Assembly: GCA_018607365.1 (NCBI GenBank)
Contig: JABBBT010000058.1
Coordinates: forward strand, 1-44,114
Direction of reading: 5' to 3'
DNA length: 44,114 nucleotides
Source: SAR86 cluster bacterium
Lineage (GTDB): Bacteria > Pseudomonadota > Gammaproteobacteria > Magnimaribacterales > D2472
The notes under the pieces: model-generated
What the model saw: the letters and a program-made list of their open reading frames with translations, nothing else
Database searches by the model: none
What the model was told of the DNA's origin: nothing
In this document: piece by piece, positions 1 to 7,760 of the stretch
Numbering within the stretch: the first letter of the stretch is position 1
Layout: each line of letters opens with the position of its first letter
Program-made: the position numbers and the translations under genes

Positions 1-1084
1 CATAAGCTGCAGTTGGTTGATATATTGGCCTTTTCAGATCAAGCATATTAATTAAACTTTTTGGCCTCAGATCAAATTCTTCTTCAACTATTTTTACAAT
101 TGCTTCCTTTGATATTTTTTCACTGTTAAAAGTTTCAACGTGTATTGATGTTGGTTCAGCAACGCCTATGGCATAGGAAACTTGTATCTCACAGTAATCT
201 GCTAGGCCTGCTGCAACGATATTTTTTGCAACATATCTTGAAGCATAAGCTGCAGATCTATCAACTTTAGAAGGGTCTTTCCCAGAGAAAGCACCACCAC
301 CATGTCTAGCCATGCCGCCATATGTATCAACGATAATTTTTCTTCCTGTTAGCCCGCAATCTCCTACAGGCCCCCCAATAACAAATTTTCCAGTTGGATT
401 GATATAGATGTTAGTTGAGTCTAGTAACCACTCCTCAGGAACAACTGGTTTAATTATTTTTTCCATTACTTCTTCTTTAATTTCTTCTTGAGTCACGTCC
501 TCATCATGTTGAGTAGAAAGAACTACAGCTGATAGGCCCTCAATTGTTTTGCCGTCATCAGAATAAATAACACTTACCTGACTTTTAGCATCCGGTCTTA
601 ACCATTTTATTTCACCACTTTTCATAATGTCAGCTTGTTTTTTAACAAGTCTATGAGACAAATCTATTGGCAACGGCATAAGAGAATCAGTTTCTCTACA
701 AGCATATCCAAACATTAAGCCCTGGTCTCCAGCGCCTTGCTCTAAATTTTCACCTTCACCCTCAGTAACACCCTGAGAAATATCAGGCGATTGCTCAAAT
801 ACAAGATTGGTAAATTCACATGTATCAGCATTGAATCCATACTCCTCAGAATTGTATCCAATATCATTAATTGTTTTTCTAACCACTGGTTCAAGATCTG
901 GGCTAGCTAGCGAAGTGATCTCTCCAGCTATAAAAACCATATTGTTTTTAATCATCGTTTCGCAAGCAACCCTACTATTTGGATCTTCTGCTAGATAAGC
1001 ATCAAGAACGGCATCAGAAATTTGATCGCAAACTTTATCGGGATGCCCGCCAGATACAGACTCTGATGTAAAAATATAACTCAT
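1..1084 (-). CDS. metK: S-adenosylmethionine synthetase (partial, C-terminus outside window)
   Basis: Makes S-adenosylmethionine from methionine and ATP in the cytoplasm. The reverse strand reads as one open frame from ATG at 1084 to the window edge, 361 codons of a family that usually has about 384, so only the last ~20 residues are missing. The N-terminus carries the ATP-site signature [18 protein letters not shown]. Further in are the family motifs [12 protein letters not shown] and [19 protein letters not shown] (P-loop-like phosphate-binding segment). A GGAG ribosome binding site (1091-1094) lies six bases before the ATG and fixes the start. The gene is divergent from tkt across 172 bp. 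I see no recognisable SAM riboswitch in that leader. Identification is secure. Confidence 0.97.
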   Translation of the reverse strand, partial: MSYIFTSESVSGGHPDKVCDQISDAVLDAYLAEDPNSRVACETMIKNNMVFIAGEITSLASPDLEPVVRKTINDIGYNSEEYGFNADTCEFTNLVFEQSPDISQGVTEGEGENLEQGAGDQGLMFGYACRETDSLMPLPIDLSHRLVKKQADIMKSGEIKWLRPDAKSQVSVIYSDDGKTIEGLSAVVLSTQHDEDVTQEEIKEEVMEKIIKPVVPEEWLLDSTNIYINPTGKFVIGGPVGDCGLTGRKIIVDTYGGMARHGGGAFSGKDPSKVDRSAAYASRYVAKNIVAAGLADYCEIQVSYAIGVAEPTSIHVETFNSEKISKEAIVKIVEEEFDLRPKSLINMLDLKRPIYQPTAAY

Positions 1085-1256
1085 TTGTTTCTCCAAAAAA
1101 ATTTCAAATAAGTGAAATAAAGAACTTTTTAGCAGCATATTGGCGCAAAAAATTTAAAAATCACAAGTGTTCATATTTTACACTAATTTATAGAATTTTT
1201 TTCTATGAATTTGGAACTTAAAACACTATTATTAAGTTTTTAATCATTAAAAATAA
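1085..1256. promoter_or_regulatory. divergent metK/tkt intergenic region
   Basis: This 172-bp AT-rich spacer must hold the promoters for both metK (leftward) and tkt (rightward). A TTTACA hexamer at 1177-1182 resembles a -35 box for tkt but has no good -10 box at standard spacing. Leftward, TTGTGA and CAATAT are spaced 18 bp, a weak candidate. A short inverted repeat AGTGT/ACACT (1166-1170 and 1180-1184) could be an operator. None of these is strong; the region is listed because no other promoter location exists. Confidence 0.35.
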
Positions 1257-3245
1257 ATGAATAACTCAGAGCCCACTAATGCCTTAAGGTTTCTTTCAAT
1301 TGATGCTGTTCAAAAAGCAAACTCTGGTCATCCAGGAATGCCAATGGGAATGGCAGAGATCGCTACGGCCCTATGGAAGAATCATTTAAATCACAACCCT
1401 CAAAATCCTCATTGGTTTAATAGGGATAGGTTCGTTTTATCAAACGGTCACGGCTCAATGCTTTTGTATAGTTTATTGCACTTAACAGGATATAAAATAT
1501 CAATAGAAGATTTAAAAGATTTTCGAGTATTTAAATCTAAAACCCCAGGACATCCAGAATATGATTTAGATTATGGGATTGAAACAACGACTGGTCCACT
1601 GGGTCAAGGTATAGCTAATGCAGTTGGGATGTCTATTTCAGAAAAAATTCTATCAGCGCAATTTAACAAAGATGACTGTAAGGTAATAGATCACTTTACG
1701 TATGCATTTCTAGGAGATGGCTGTCTTATGGAGGGCATATCTCATGAAGCCTGCTCATTTGCTAGCACTCATAATCTTGGCAAATTAATTTGTTTTTATG
1801 ATCAAAATGGAATATCTATTGATGGCAAGATTGAAAATTGGTTCACAGACGATACTGTAAAAAGATTTGATAGCTACGGCTGGCAAACCATAAGTGTTGA
1901 TGGACACAGTTTAGATGAGTTAAATGCTGCAATTGTCTCAGCTAAAGCCGAAACAGACAAACCAACCATGATTTTTTGTAAAACTACCATTGGTTTTGGC
2001 TCTCCAAACAAGTCAGGCACCTCTGATGCTCATGGGGCTCCTCTAGGCGATGAAGAGATTGCTAAGACAAGAGAAGCTCTAGATTGGAAACATGAACCTT
2101 TTCATATCCCAGAGTCAGTTTACGATTTTTGGAATGCATCTGAGGTTGGTGAAGTCAAAAACTCAGAATGGACAGATATGATGAATGCCTATAAAGAAAA
2201 ATATCCACAAGAATATAATGAACTTAATAGAAGAATAGCATCAGACATGCCGGGTGATTTTGAAGAAAAATACAATGAATTTTTAAATGAATGTAATAAC
2301 AATGACTCTTCAATGGCAACAAGAAAGTCTTCGCAAGTTTCTTTAGATTTTTTTGTTAAAGAGCTTCCTGAATTGGTTGGAGGTTCTGCAGACTTAACAC
2401 CATCCAATAATACTTTTTCTAAGTCGAGCACTACTTTTTCAAATGAAAACCCATCAGGCAATCATATTAATTATGGTGTTAGAGAGTTTGGCATGTCCGC
2501 AATTATGAATGGAATGGTTCTGCATGGAGGTATTAAGCCATATGGAGCAACATTCCTAGTTTTTACTGACTACGCAAGAAATGCTGTTAGGCTTTCTGCA
2601 TTAATGGGGCTTCCAAATATTTTTGTTTATACTCATGACTCAATAGCTCTTGGTGAAGATGGTCCAACTCATCAGCCAATAGAACATCTAGTAACATTGC
2701 GCGCCACCCCCAACCTTAATAACTGGAGACCTGCAGATTTGGTTGAAACAGCAGTCGCTTGGAAAAACGCAGTTTCATCTTCAAAAACTCCAACCTGCCT
2801 AGTCTTTAGCAGACAAAACACCACACCTTTATTAAGAACACCTGATCAGATTGAGAATATAAATAAAGGAGGTTATTTGTTAAAAGAGCATAACGATCCC
2901 AAATTAACTCTTATAGCTTCTGGTAGCGAGGTTCAATTAGTGCTTGATGCTGCAAATAAACTCGAAGAGAATGGAATTAATGCAAACGTTGTTTCTATGC
3001 CATGTTTAGACATATTTCTAGATTCCGATGATGCTTATCAATCTTCTGTAATAAAAACAGGGCTCCCAATCTTGGCTGTTGAGTTAGGGCATCCAAATTC
3101 TTGGTATAAGCTATTAAATAAAAATGACAAGGTACTAGGAATTGATAGTTTTGGTGAATCTGCTCCCGCCAATGTCTTGTTAGAACATTTTGGGTTCACA
3201 ATACCAAACGTAGTTGATATAGCTAAATCATTGGTCGATGCATAA
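1257..3245 (+). CDS. tkt: transketolase
   Basis: Thiamine-diphosphate enzyme that moves two-carbon ketol units between sugar phosphates, linking the pentose phosphate pathway with glycolysis. The 662 residues match the usual ~665. The N-terminal TPP-binding domain shows the SGHPG motif (catalytic H25), H65 in SNGHGSM, H99, and the Mg/TPP motif starting GDG at 153-155 and ending at N184. The middle domain has the GEDGPTHQPIEH stretch. The first residues are shorter than in the E. coli enzyme but reach the conserved core at once, so ATG 1257 is accepted although no strong ribosome binding site is visible. It overlaps pgk by 8 nt, implying translational coupling. The enclosed reverse-strand ORF is a shadow. 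Confidence 0.97.
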   Translation: MNNSEPTNALRFLSIDAVQKANSGHPGMPMGMAEIATALWKNHLNHNPQNPHWFNRDRFVLSNGHGSMLLYSLLHLTGYKISIEDLKDFRVFKSKTPGHPEYDLDYGIETTTGPLGQGIANAVGMSISEKILSAQFNKDDCKVIDHFTYAFLGDGCLMEGISHEACSFASTHNLGKLICFYDQNGISIDGKIENWFTDDTVKRFDSYGWQTISVDGHSLDELNAAIVSAKAETDKPTMIFCKTTIGFGSPNKSGTSDAHGAPLGDEEIAKTREALDWKHEPFHIPESVYDFWNASEVGEVKNSEWTDMMNAYKEKYPQEYNELNRRIASDMPGDFEEKYNEFLNECNNNDSSMATRKSSQVSLDFFVKELPELVGGSADLTPSNNTFSKSSTTFSNENPSGNHINYGVREFGMSAIMNGMVLHGGIKPYGATFLVFTDYARNAVRLSALMGLPNIFVYTHDSIALGEDGPTHQPIEHLVTLRATPNLNNWRPADLVETAVAWKNAVSSSKTPTCLVFSRQNTTPLLRTPDQIENINKGGYLLKEHNDPKLTLIASGSEVQLVLDAANKLEENGINANVVSMPCLDIFLDSDDAYQSSVIKTGLPILAVELGHPNSWYKLLNKNDKVLGIDSFGESAPANVLLEHFGFTIPNVVDIAKSLVDA

Positions 3246-4383
3246 GCTATTAGACCTTGATCTAAATAATAAGAATCTTACGATAAGAGTAGATATGAAC
3301 GTGCCTATCAAAAATGGCATTATTGTAGATCAAACTAGAATCGAGGCATGCATACCAACAATCCAAAAGGCACTAGATAACAATGCCAATGTTCTTCTAG
3401 TTAGTCACTTAGGAAGGCCTGAAGAAGGAAGCTATGATAAAAATTTTTCTTTACAGCCGGTTGCAGAATCCTTATCCAAAATTTTTGGAGTTACAGTAGA
3501 TCTAATAAAACATTTAGATGATAAATCTATTTTTAGTGGCTCATCACCAATACAGATTCTTGAAAATATAAGATTTTTTGATGGTGAGAAGAGTAATAGC
3601 GATAATCTTGGAAAGGTACTAGCAGCCATGGGAGATATATATGTTTTTGATGCATTTGGAACTTCCCACAGAGAACAAGCTTCGACACATTCAGCCATAT
3701 TAAATTCTAGAAACGCATGTGCTGGCTTGTTGCTTGAAAAAGAAATCGATGCCCTTACTAAGGCATTAAACAATTCTGACTCCCCTTATACCGCAGTAAT
3801 AGGAGGCTCAAAAGTCTCAACCAAGCTAGAACTTATAAAGAATATCAACCTTAAGGCAGACTATATTATTGTGGGCGGAGGTATAGCCAATACATTTATA
3901 AAAGCTTCTGGTTATGAAGTGGGTCAATCCCTCTATGAGGAATCTATGCTGGATATAGCGAGAAGCCTTTTAAAGGATAATAAAATAATGTTGCCTAAAA
4001 AAGTTATTACCTCTCTAAGTTTTGAGGGAGAGAACATTCAAGAGAAATCAATCGATGATATTAGTAAGGATGAAATGATCTTAGATCAATTCGTTACTGA
4101 GGATATGAAGCAGGTGTTAGTGAACTCCAATACCATTTTATGGAATGGCCCACTTGGAGTATTTGAAAATAAAAATTTTTCCAATGGGACAAAAGACTTA
4201 TCAAAAATTATTGCAAGCTCTAATGCTTTCTCATTAGCCGGTGGCGGAGAGACATTAACAGCGATAAATAATTTCATTGATAAAGATGATGTATCATATT
4301 GCTCTACAGGCGGAGGCGCTTTCTTAGAATTTATGGAAGGCAAAGATCTTCCGTCTATAGTGGCATTAAAAGCAAAAATATAG
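3238..4383 (+). CDS. pgk: phosphoglycerate kinase
   Basis: Transfers phosphate between 1,3-bisphosphoglycerate and ADP in glycolysis and gluconeogenesis. The 381 residues are close to the usual ~387. Seen: the N-terminal signature RVDMNVP (residues 17-23), the substrate-binding SHLGRP motif near residue 57, the GGSKVSTK segment, and the nucleotide-binding GGGET near the C-terminus. Its ATG overlaps the end of tkt by eight bases (ATGCATAA). In Pseudomonas-type clusters an erythrose-4-phosphate or glyceraldehyde-3-phosphate dehydrogenase gene sits between tkt and pgk; here that gene is absent. fba follows after 14 bp. Confidence 0.97.
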   Translation: MHKLLDLDLNNKNLTIRVDMNVPIKNGIIVDQTRIEACIPTIQKALDNNANVLLVSHLGRPEEGSYDKNFSLQPVAESLSKIFGVTVDLIKHLDDKSIFSGSSPIQILENIRFFDGEKSNSDNLGKVLAAMGDIYVFDAFGTSHREQASTHSAILNSRNACAGLLLEKEIDALTKALNNSDSPYTAVIGGSKVSTKLELIKNINLKADYIIVGGGIANTFIKASGYEVGQSLYEESMLDIARSLLKDNKIMLPKKVITSLSFEGENIQEKSIDDISKDEMILDQFVTEDMKQVLVNSNTILWNGPLGVFENKNFSNGTKDLSKIIASSNAFSLAGGGETLTAINNFIDKDDVSYCSTGGGAFLEFMEGKDLPSIVALKAKI

Positions 4384-4386
4384 ATA

Positions 4387-4392
4387 AAGGAG
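4387..4392 (+). promoter_or_regulatory. ribosome binding site of fba
   Basis: AAGGAG lies five bases before ATG 4398. It is one of the few near-perfect Shine-Dalgarno sequences in this window, and it decides the fba start in favour of 4398 over an in-frame extension reaching back to 4299 inside pgk. Confidence 0.8.
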
Positions 4393-4397
4393 ATTTT

Positions 4398-5411
4398 ATG
4401 TCAACAAATAATATAGAAGAAATAGCTTCTTACATAGTTTCAGAAGGCAAGGGTATTCTTGCTGCTGACGAAAGCAATCCTACATGCGGCAAAAGATTTG
4501 ATTCAATAGGAGTCGAGTCAACCGAAAACAACAGAAGAGATTATAGAGAGATGCTTTTTAGAGCATCTGGAATGAAAGATAACATAGGCGGGGTCATTCT
4601 TTTTGATGAAACAATTAGACAAAATGCTAAAGATGGCACCTCATTACTCGATCTTATAAATAGCCAAGGAGCACTTCCTGGGATAAAGGTTGATAAAGGA
4701 CTGCAATCTATTGGTGAATCAGACGAATCTCTAACCGTAGGCTTAGACGGCCTTGATGAAAGACTAAAAGAGTATGAGTCTATGGGTGCAAAGTTCACAA
4801 AATGGAGAGCAGTAATAAAAATAGGTGACGGCATGCCAACTGATGAGTGTATAGATTTAAATATGAAAGCCCTAGCAGACTATGCAAAACTCGTACAAGA
4901 TAATGGAATGGTTCCTATAGTAGAACCTGAAGTGTTAATGGATGGGTCTCATTCTATTGACGACTGCTATGCGGCAACCGAAAGGTCATTACAATCATTA
5001 TTTAATCATTTAAATAAAAATAATGTAAATATAAAAGCAACTTTACTTAAGCCAAATATGGTTTTATCAGGAAGCGCTGCTGCTTCTCAGGCAGGAGTTG
5101 AAGAGGTAGCTCAAAAGACTTTAGATTGTTTGAAGGCAAACGTACCTGACGATCTCGCAGGTATAACTTTTCTTTCTGGAGGCCAGTCTGACATAGATGC
5201 AACAGCCCACCTAGATGCTATGAATAAAATTGGTGGCTTTTCGTGGAAGCTTAGCTTCTCTTACGGCAGGGCGCTTCAGGCGCCAGCACTTAAGGCCTGG
5301 GGCGGAAAGCCTGAGAATGTTTTTATATCTCAAGACGCTCTTTCACATAGAGCAGAGATGAATAAACTAGCAGCCTTAGGAAAATGGGATAACGGAATGG
5401 AAGAAGACTGA
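4398..5411 (+). CDS. fba: class I fructose-bisphosphate aldolase
   Basis: Interconverts fructose-1,6-bisphosphate with dihydroxyacetone phosphate and glyceraldehyde-3-phosphate through a Schiff base. The 337-residue protein is the eukaryote-like class I type: KGILAADES near residue 18, GGVILFDETI near 64, KWRAVIKIG (135-143), the Schiff-base lysine K218 in TLLKPNMV, FLSGGQS near 258, and FSYGRALQAPALKAWGG near 287. It is not the zinc-dependent class II enzyme usual beside pgk in many gammaproteobacteria. Start 4398 is chosen for its strong ribosome binding site. The stop shares one base with the next start (TGATG). Confidence 0.96.
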   Translation: MSTNNIEEIASYIVSEGKGILAADESNPTCGKRFDSIGVESTENNRRDYREMLFRASGMKDNIGGVILFDETIRQNAKDGTSLLDLINSQGALPGIKVDKGLQSIGESDESLTVGLDGLDERLKEYESMGAKFTKWRAVIKIGDGMPTDECIDLNMKALADYAKLVQDNGMVPIVEPEVLMDGSHSIDDCYAATERSLQSLFNHLNKNNVNIKATLLKPNMVLSGSAAASQAGVEEVAQKTLDCLKANVPDDLAGITFLSGGQSDIDATAHLDAMNKIGGFSWKLSFSYGRALQAPALKAWGGKPENVFISQDALSHRAEMNKLAALGKWDNGMEED

Positions 5412-5998
5412 TGAGTATAAAAAATATATCCGTCTTCTGTGGAGCCCATCTTGGCAATAACCCAATATATGCTTCAGAAGCTAAAAAAGTTGCTGAAGTT
5501 ATAGTGGAAAAAGGTATGAATGTTGTCTTTGGGGGAGGAGATGTTGGCTTGATGGGAGTTGTTTCTCATACAGCTATAGACAATGGAGGCGAGGTTTTAG
5601 GAATTTCTTTACAATCTTTATACGAACTGGAGTTAACCAATCCAAGAATACAAGAAGTTGTTGTTGCTAAGACTCTCTTAGAAAGGAAAGATATTTTTAT
5701 GCAAAGATCCGATGCATTTATAGTTCTCCCTGGAGGAGTTGGCTCACTAGATGAGCTTGCTGAAGTTATGTGCAGCAATCAATTAGGGATCATTAATAAA
5801 CCAATTGGTATTCTAAACACAAATGGCTATTACGATCATCTATTAGCTTGGATGAAAAAAGCAGTTGAAGAAGGCTTCGTATCAGATGCCAACTTTAACG
5901 AATTAATTGTTAGCGACTCTTGTGCAGATCTTATTGAAAGGGTTGCTTCTGAAAAAAGGCCTGCCGATGATGATTGGACTAATAGGCTAGGTCTCTAA
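5411..5998 (+). CDS. LOG-family protein (TIGR00730; nucleoside 5'-monophosphate phosphoribohydrolase-like)
   Basis: Rossmann-like protein of the family once misannotated as lysine decarboxylase. Characterised members hydrolyse the N-glycosidic bond of (cytokinin) nucleoside monophosphates. The 195 residues show the N-terminal FCGAHLG, the VFGGGDVGLMG segment, the MQRSDAFIVLPGGVGSLDEL block with the PGGxGSxxE active-site motif (Ser where Thr is usual), and an LERKDIFM helix carrying the conserved Arg. It starts one base inside the fba stop, so it is probably translated with the carbon-metabolism operon. The family is clear; the substrate here is unknown. Confidence 0.9.
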   Translation: MSIKNISVFCGAHLGNNPIYASEAKKVAEVIVEKGMNVVFGGGDVGLMGVVSHTAIDNGGEVLGISLQSLYELELTNPRIQEVVVAKTLLERKDIFMQRSDAFIVLPGGVGSLDELAEVMCSNQLGIINKPIGILNTNGYYDHLLAWMKKAVEEGFVSDANFNELIVSDSCADLIERVASEKRPADDDWTNRLGL

Positions 5999-6041
5999 TA
6001 CACTGCTTTTTAAAAATAACTAAAAAGATTACTCTAGAAGC

Positions 6042-6641
6042 ATGTCATTTGAAGAAGCTAGAGTAATTTGTGTTGTTTATCTTTCGGTAATAGTTCCCGC
6101 AGTAGTATATTTTAAAAATAAATCTAGGCTTCCTAAATGGGTACTGCCTACTTATGTAATATCTTTTTTAGCTTGCGCATTAGGATGGGAGCTTTGGTTT
6201 ACCTATGGATGGGTGGATGGCGTTGCTGTTGACTTAAGGCGGTCCGAATCACTCAACAATTGGCTACCAAGAGATATAAACTGGCTAATGAACTCCCTTG
6301 GTGACGCTGGGGCAGTCCTTTTGGGCGGCTTTTGGATAATGTGGCTGTTCGCCAAAAGAGACTATCAGGTTTTTAATACTTGGAACTGGCCAGCATTTGG
6401 AATATTGATGGTTTGGTGCATAGGTCAAAATATACTAGTAGAGATGCTCCTTTATCACGATCAGCTTGCTGAAGGTAAGCCCCTTTCTTGGGCGCCTCTC
6501 TCCCCTTTAGGGCCTTATTTTAACCCAGTCCTGTTCGAATTTAATGATCGAACACTTATGCTTCAATCCCAATTACCATGGTTAATACTTCCGGCAATGA
6601 TTTATTTAATTGTGCTCAAAATTAATAAAAATACAAACTAG
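6042..6641 (+). CDS. uncharacterised multi-spanning membrane protein
   Basis: I do not recognise this 199-residue protein. It has about five hydrophobic segments (near residues 7-24, 32-50, 88-105, 117-136 and 176-194). Between the second and third is a Trp-rich polar loop with DLRRSESLNNWLPRDINW; near residue 150 is a Pro-rich loop. The total is rich in Trp and Gly. No catalytic motif is visible. It lies 43 bp after the LOG-family gene, so it may be on the same transcript. Its stop codon interlocks with that of the convergent tatC in the sequence CTAG. Coding is supported by composition, length and clean packing between neighbours. Confidence 0.75.
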   Translation: MSFEEARVICVVYLSVIVPAVVYFKNKSRLPKWVLPTYVISFLACALGWELWFTYGWVDGVAVDLRRSESLNNWLPRDINWLMNSLGDAGAVLLGGFWIMWLFAKRDYQVFNTWNWPAFGILMVWCIGQNILVEMLLYHDQLAEGKPLSWAPLSPLGPYFNPVLFEFNDRTLMLQSQLPWLILPAMIYLIVLKINKNTN

Positions 6642-7345
6642 CTTTTTTTATCTGAGGATAAGAGCAAGCCTAACTCAAACAAGATCCACATAGGCAATGC
6701 TAGAAAAAGTTGTGAAAAAATATCTGGTGGTGTCAAAAGCATTCCTATAACAAAAAATAGAATTATCAAATAAGGCCTAGATTTAATTAATAATTCTTTT
6801 TTAACGATACCCGATTTAACTAACAAGAAAGTAGCAACAGGAATCTCAAAAGCAACACCAAAAGCAAAGACAAGCTTAATAACAAAATTTAAATACTGAC
6901 TAATATCTGTCATGATCTGAATAGAATTGGGCGCAGAGGCAATAAAAAATTTAAAAATAATTGGACACACAACAAAATAGGCAAATGCTATTCCGGCTGC
7001 AAAGAGAAATATGGTTGTGGCCATTAAAGGCATAACAAAAGATTTTTCATTTTTATATAGGCCTGGAGACATGAACATCCAAACTTCATAGAATAAATAT
7101 GGCATTGTTACCAAAAGCGCAGCAAATAAAACCAATTTGATTGGAGCCATGAAAGGAGATGTAACTTGAGTAGCAATCATAGAGCTTCCTTCAGGAAGTA
7201 TGGTTAGCAATGGAGATGCTACAAAGCCATATATTTCTGATGCAAAAGGAATTCCCGCTATGAACAGGACGCCAAGACAAATGATTACTCTTATTAGTCT
7301 TGAGCGAAGCTCAATTAAGTGACTAGAAATAGATTCGTTATTCAT
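6638..7345 (-). CDS. tatC: Sec-independent protein translocase subunit TatC
   Basis: Polytopic core receptor of the twin-arginine pathway, which exports folded proteins across the inner membrane. The protein of 235 residues begins MNNESISSHLIELRSRL, matching the conserved cytoplasmic N-terminus HLIELRxRL. It has six hydrophobic spans, a first periplasmic loop with SPLLTILPEGSSMIATQVTS, and the FMSPGLYKNEK segment with the conserved Pro and Glu. An in-frame extension to 7363 adds six residues; ATG 7345 is preferred because it gives the 8-nt overlap (ATGAATAA) with tatB that recurs elsewhere in this genome. Last gene of tatABC. Confidence 0.95.
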   Translation of the reverse strand: MNNESISSHLIELRSRLIRVIICLGVLFIAGIPFASEIYGFVASPLLTILPEGSSMIATQVTSPFMAPIKLVLFAALLVTMPYLFYEVWMFMSPGLYKNEKSFVMPLMATTIFLFAAGIAFAYFVVCPIIFKFFIASAPNSIQIMTDISQYLNFVIKLVFAFGVAFEIPVATFLLVKSGIVKKELLIKSRPYLIILFFVIGMLLTPPDIFSQLFLALPMWILFELGLLLSSDKKS

Positions 7346-7586
7346 TTTTATCAGACTTATCAAAAAGATCTAGTTCTTCCATTCGCATTTCATTGAATAC
7401 ATCTTTTTTAATTTCTTCAGTACCAATATCTTCTTCAAGATCACTCTTTAGATTAGAGATTTGTTTTTGAACTTTCTTATAAAACTTTAAAATTGTTTTA
7501 ATTAAATCTGGCAGTCTTTTTGGCCCAATAATAAGTAGTCCCAATATTAGGATTATCGCAATTTCTAGAAAGCCTACTTGAAACAA
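7338..7586 (-). CDS. tatB: Sec-independent protein translocase subunit TatB
   Basis: Partner of TatC in Tat substrate recognition. The 82 residues have one N-terminal membrane span with the conserved Glu (GFLEIAIILILGLLIIGP), the GPKRLPDL hinge, then an amphipathic and strongly charged C-terminal helix. The start codon is TTG (7586-7584), three bases after the tatA stop; no ATG fits before the conserved membrane span. The TTG start may hold TatB synthesis below that of TatA, which is needed in excess. It overlaps tatC. Confidence 0.92.
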   Translation of the reverse strand: MFQVGFLEIAIILILGLLIIGPKRLPDLIKTILKFYKKVQKQISNLKSDLEEDIGTEEIKKDVFNEMRMEELDLFDKSDKNE

Positions 7587-7589
7587 TTG

Positions 7590-7751
7590 TTATTCGTCTT
7601 TATTTTCTTCTTCTTTTACAGCTTTTTTAAAACCCTTAAGACTAGATCCAAGATCCGAACCCAAAGATTTTAATTTACCGCTCCCGAATATAAGAACAAC
7701 AACAGCTAAAATTATCAGAAGCTGCCAAATACTTATTCCACCAAAGCCCAT
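7590..7751 (-). CDS. tatA: Sec-independent protein translocase subunit TatA (53 residues)
   Basis: Pore-forming small subunit of the Tat translocase. The reverse strand from ATG 7751 to TAA 7590 encodes 53 residues starting [19 protein letters not shown]. The sequence shows the single membrane span, the hinge [14 protein letters not shown] (FG followed by basic residues), an amphipathic helix with [10 protein letters not shown], and a short acidic tail. At 53 residues it is shorter than most TatA proteins (about 80-90), mainly through loss of the C-terminal tail. Position between ubiB and tatB is canonical. Confidence 0.93.
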   Translation of the reverse strand: MGFGGISIWQLLIILAVVVLIFGSGKLKSLGSDLGSSLKGFKKAVKEEENKDE

Positions 7752-7760
7752 ATGAATCTC

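Noticed and set aside
807-998. Forward-strand ORF of 63 codons inside metK.
   Set aside because: metK on the reverse strand is unambiguous here; the forward ORF has no motif.
1085-1256. SAM riboswitch upstream of metK.
   Set aside because: The 172-bp spacer is AT-rich and I could not build a SAM-I, SAM-II or SAM-V fold or find their conserved cores.
2189-2461. Reverse-strand ORF inside tkt (and similar ones inside pgk, fba, priA, acs, ilvA, fadB and pcnB).
   Set aside because: They are mirror frames of well-supported genes, start without ribosome binding sites and resemble no protein family.
4299-4397. N-terminal extension of fba by 33 codons within pgk.
   Set aside because: The extension is out of frame with pgk, has no aldolase similarity, and AAGGAG precedes ATG 4398.
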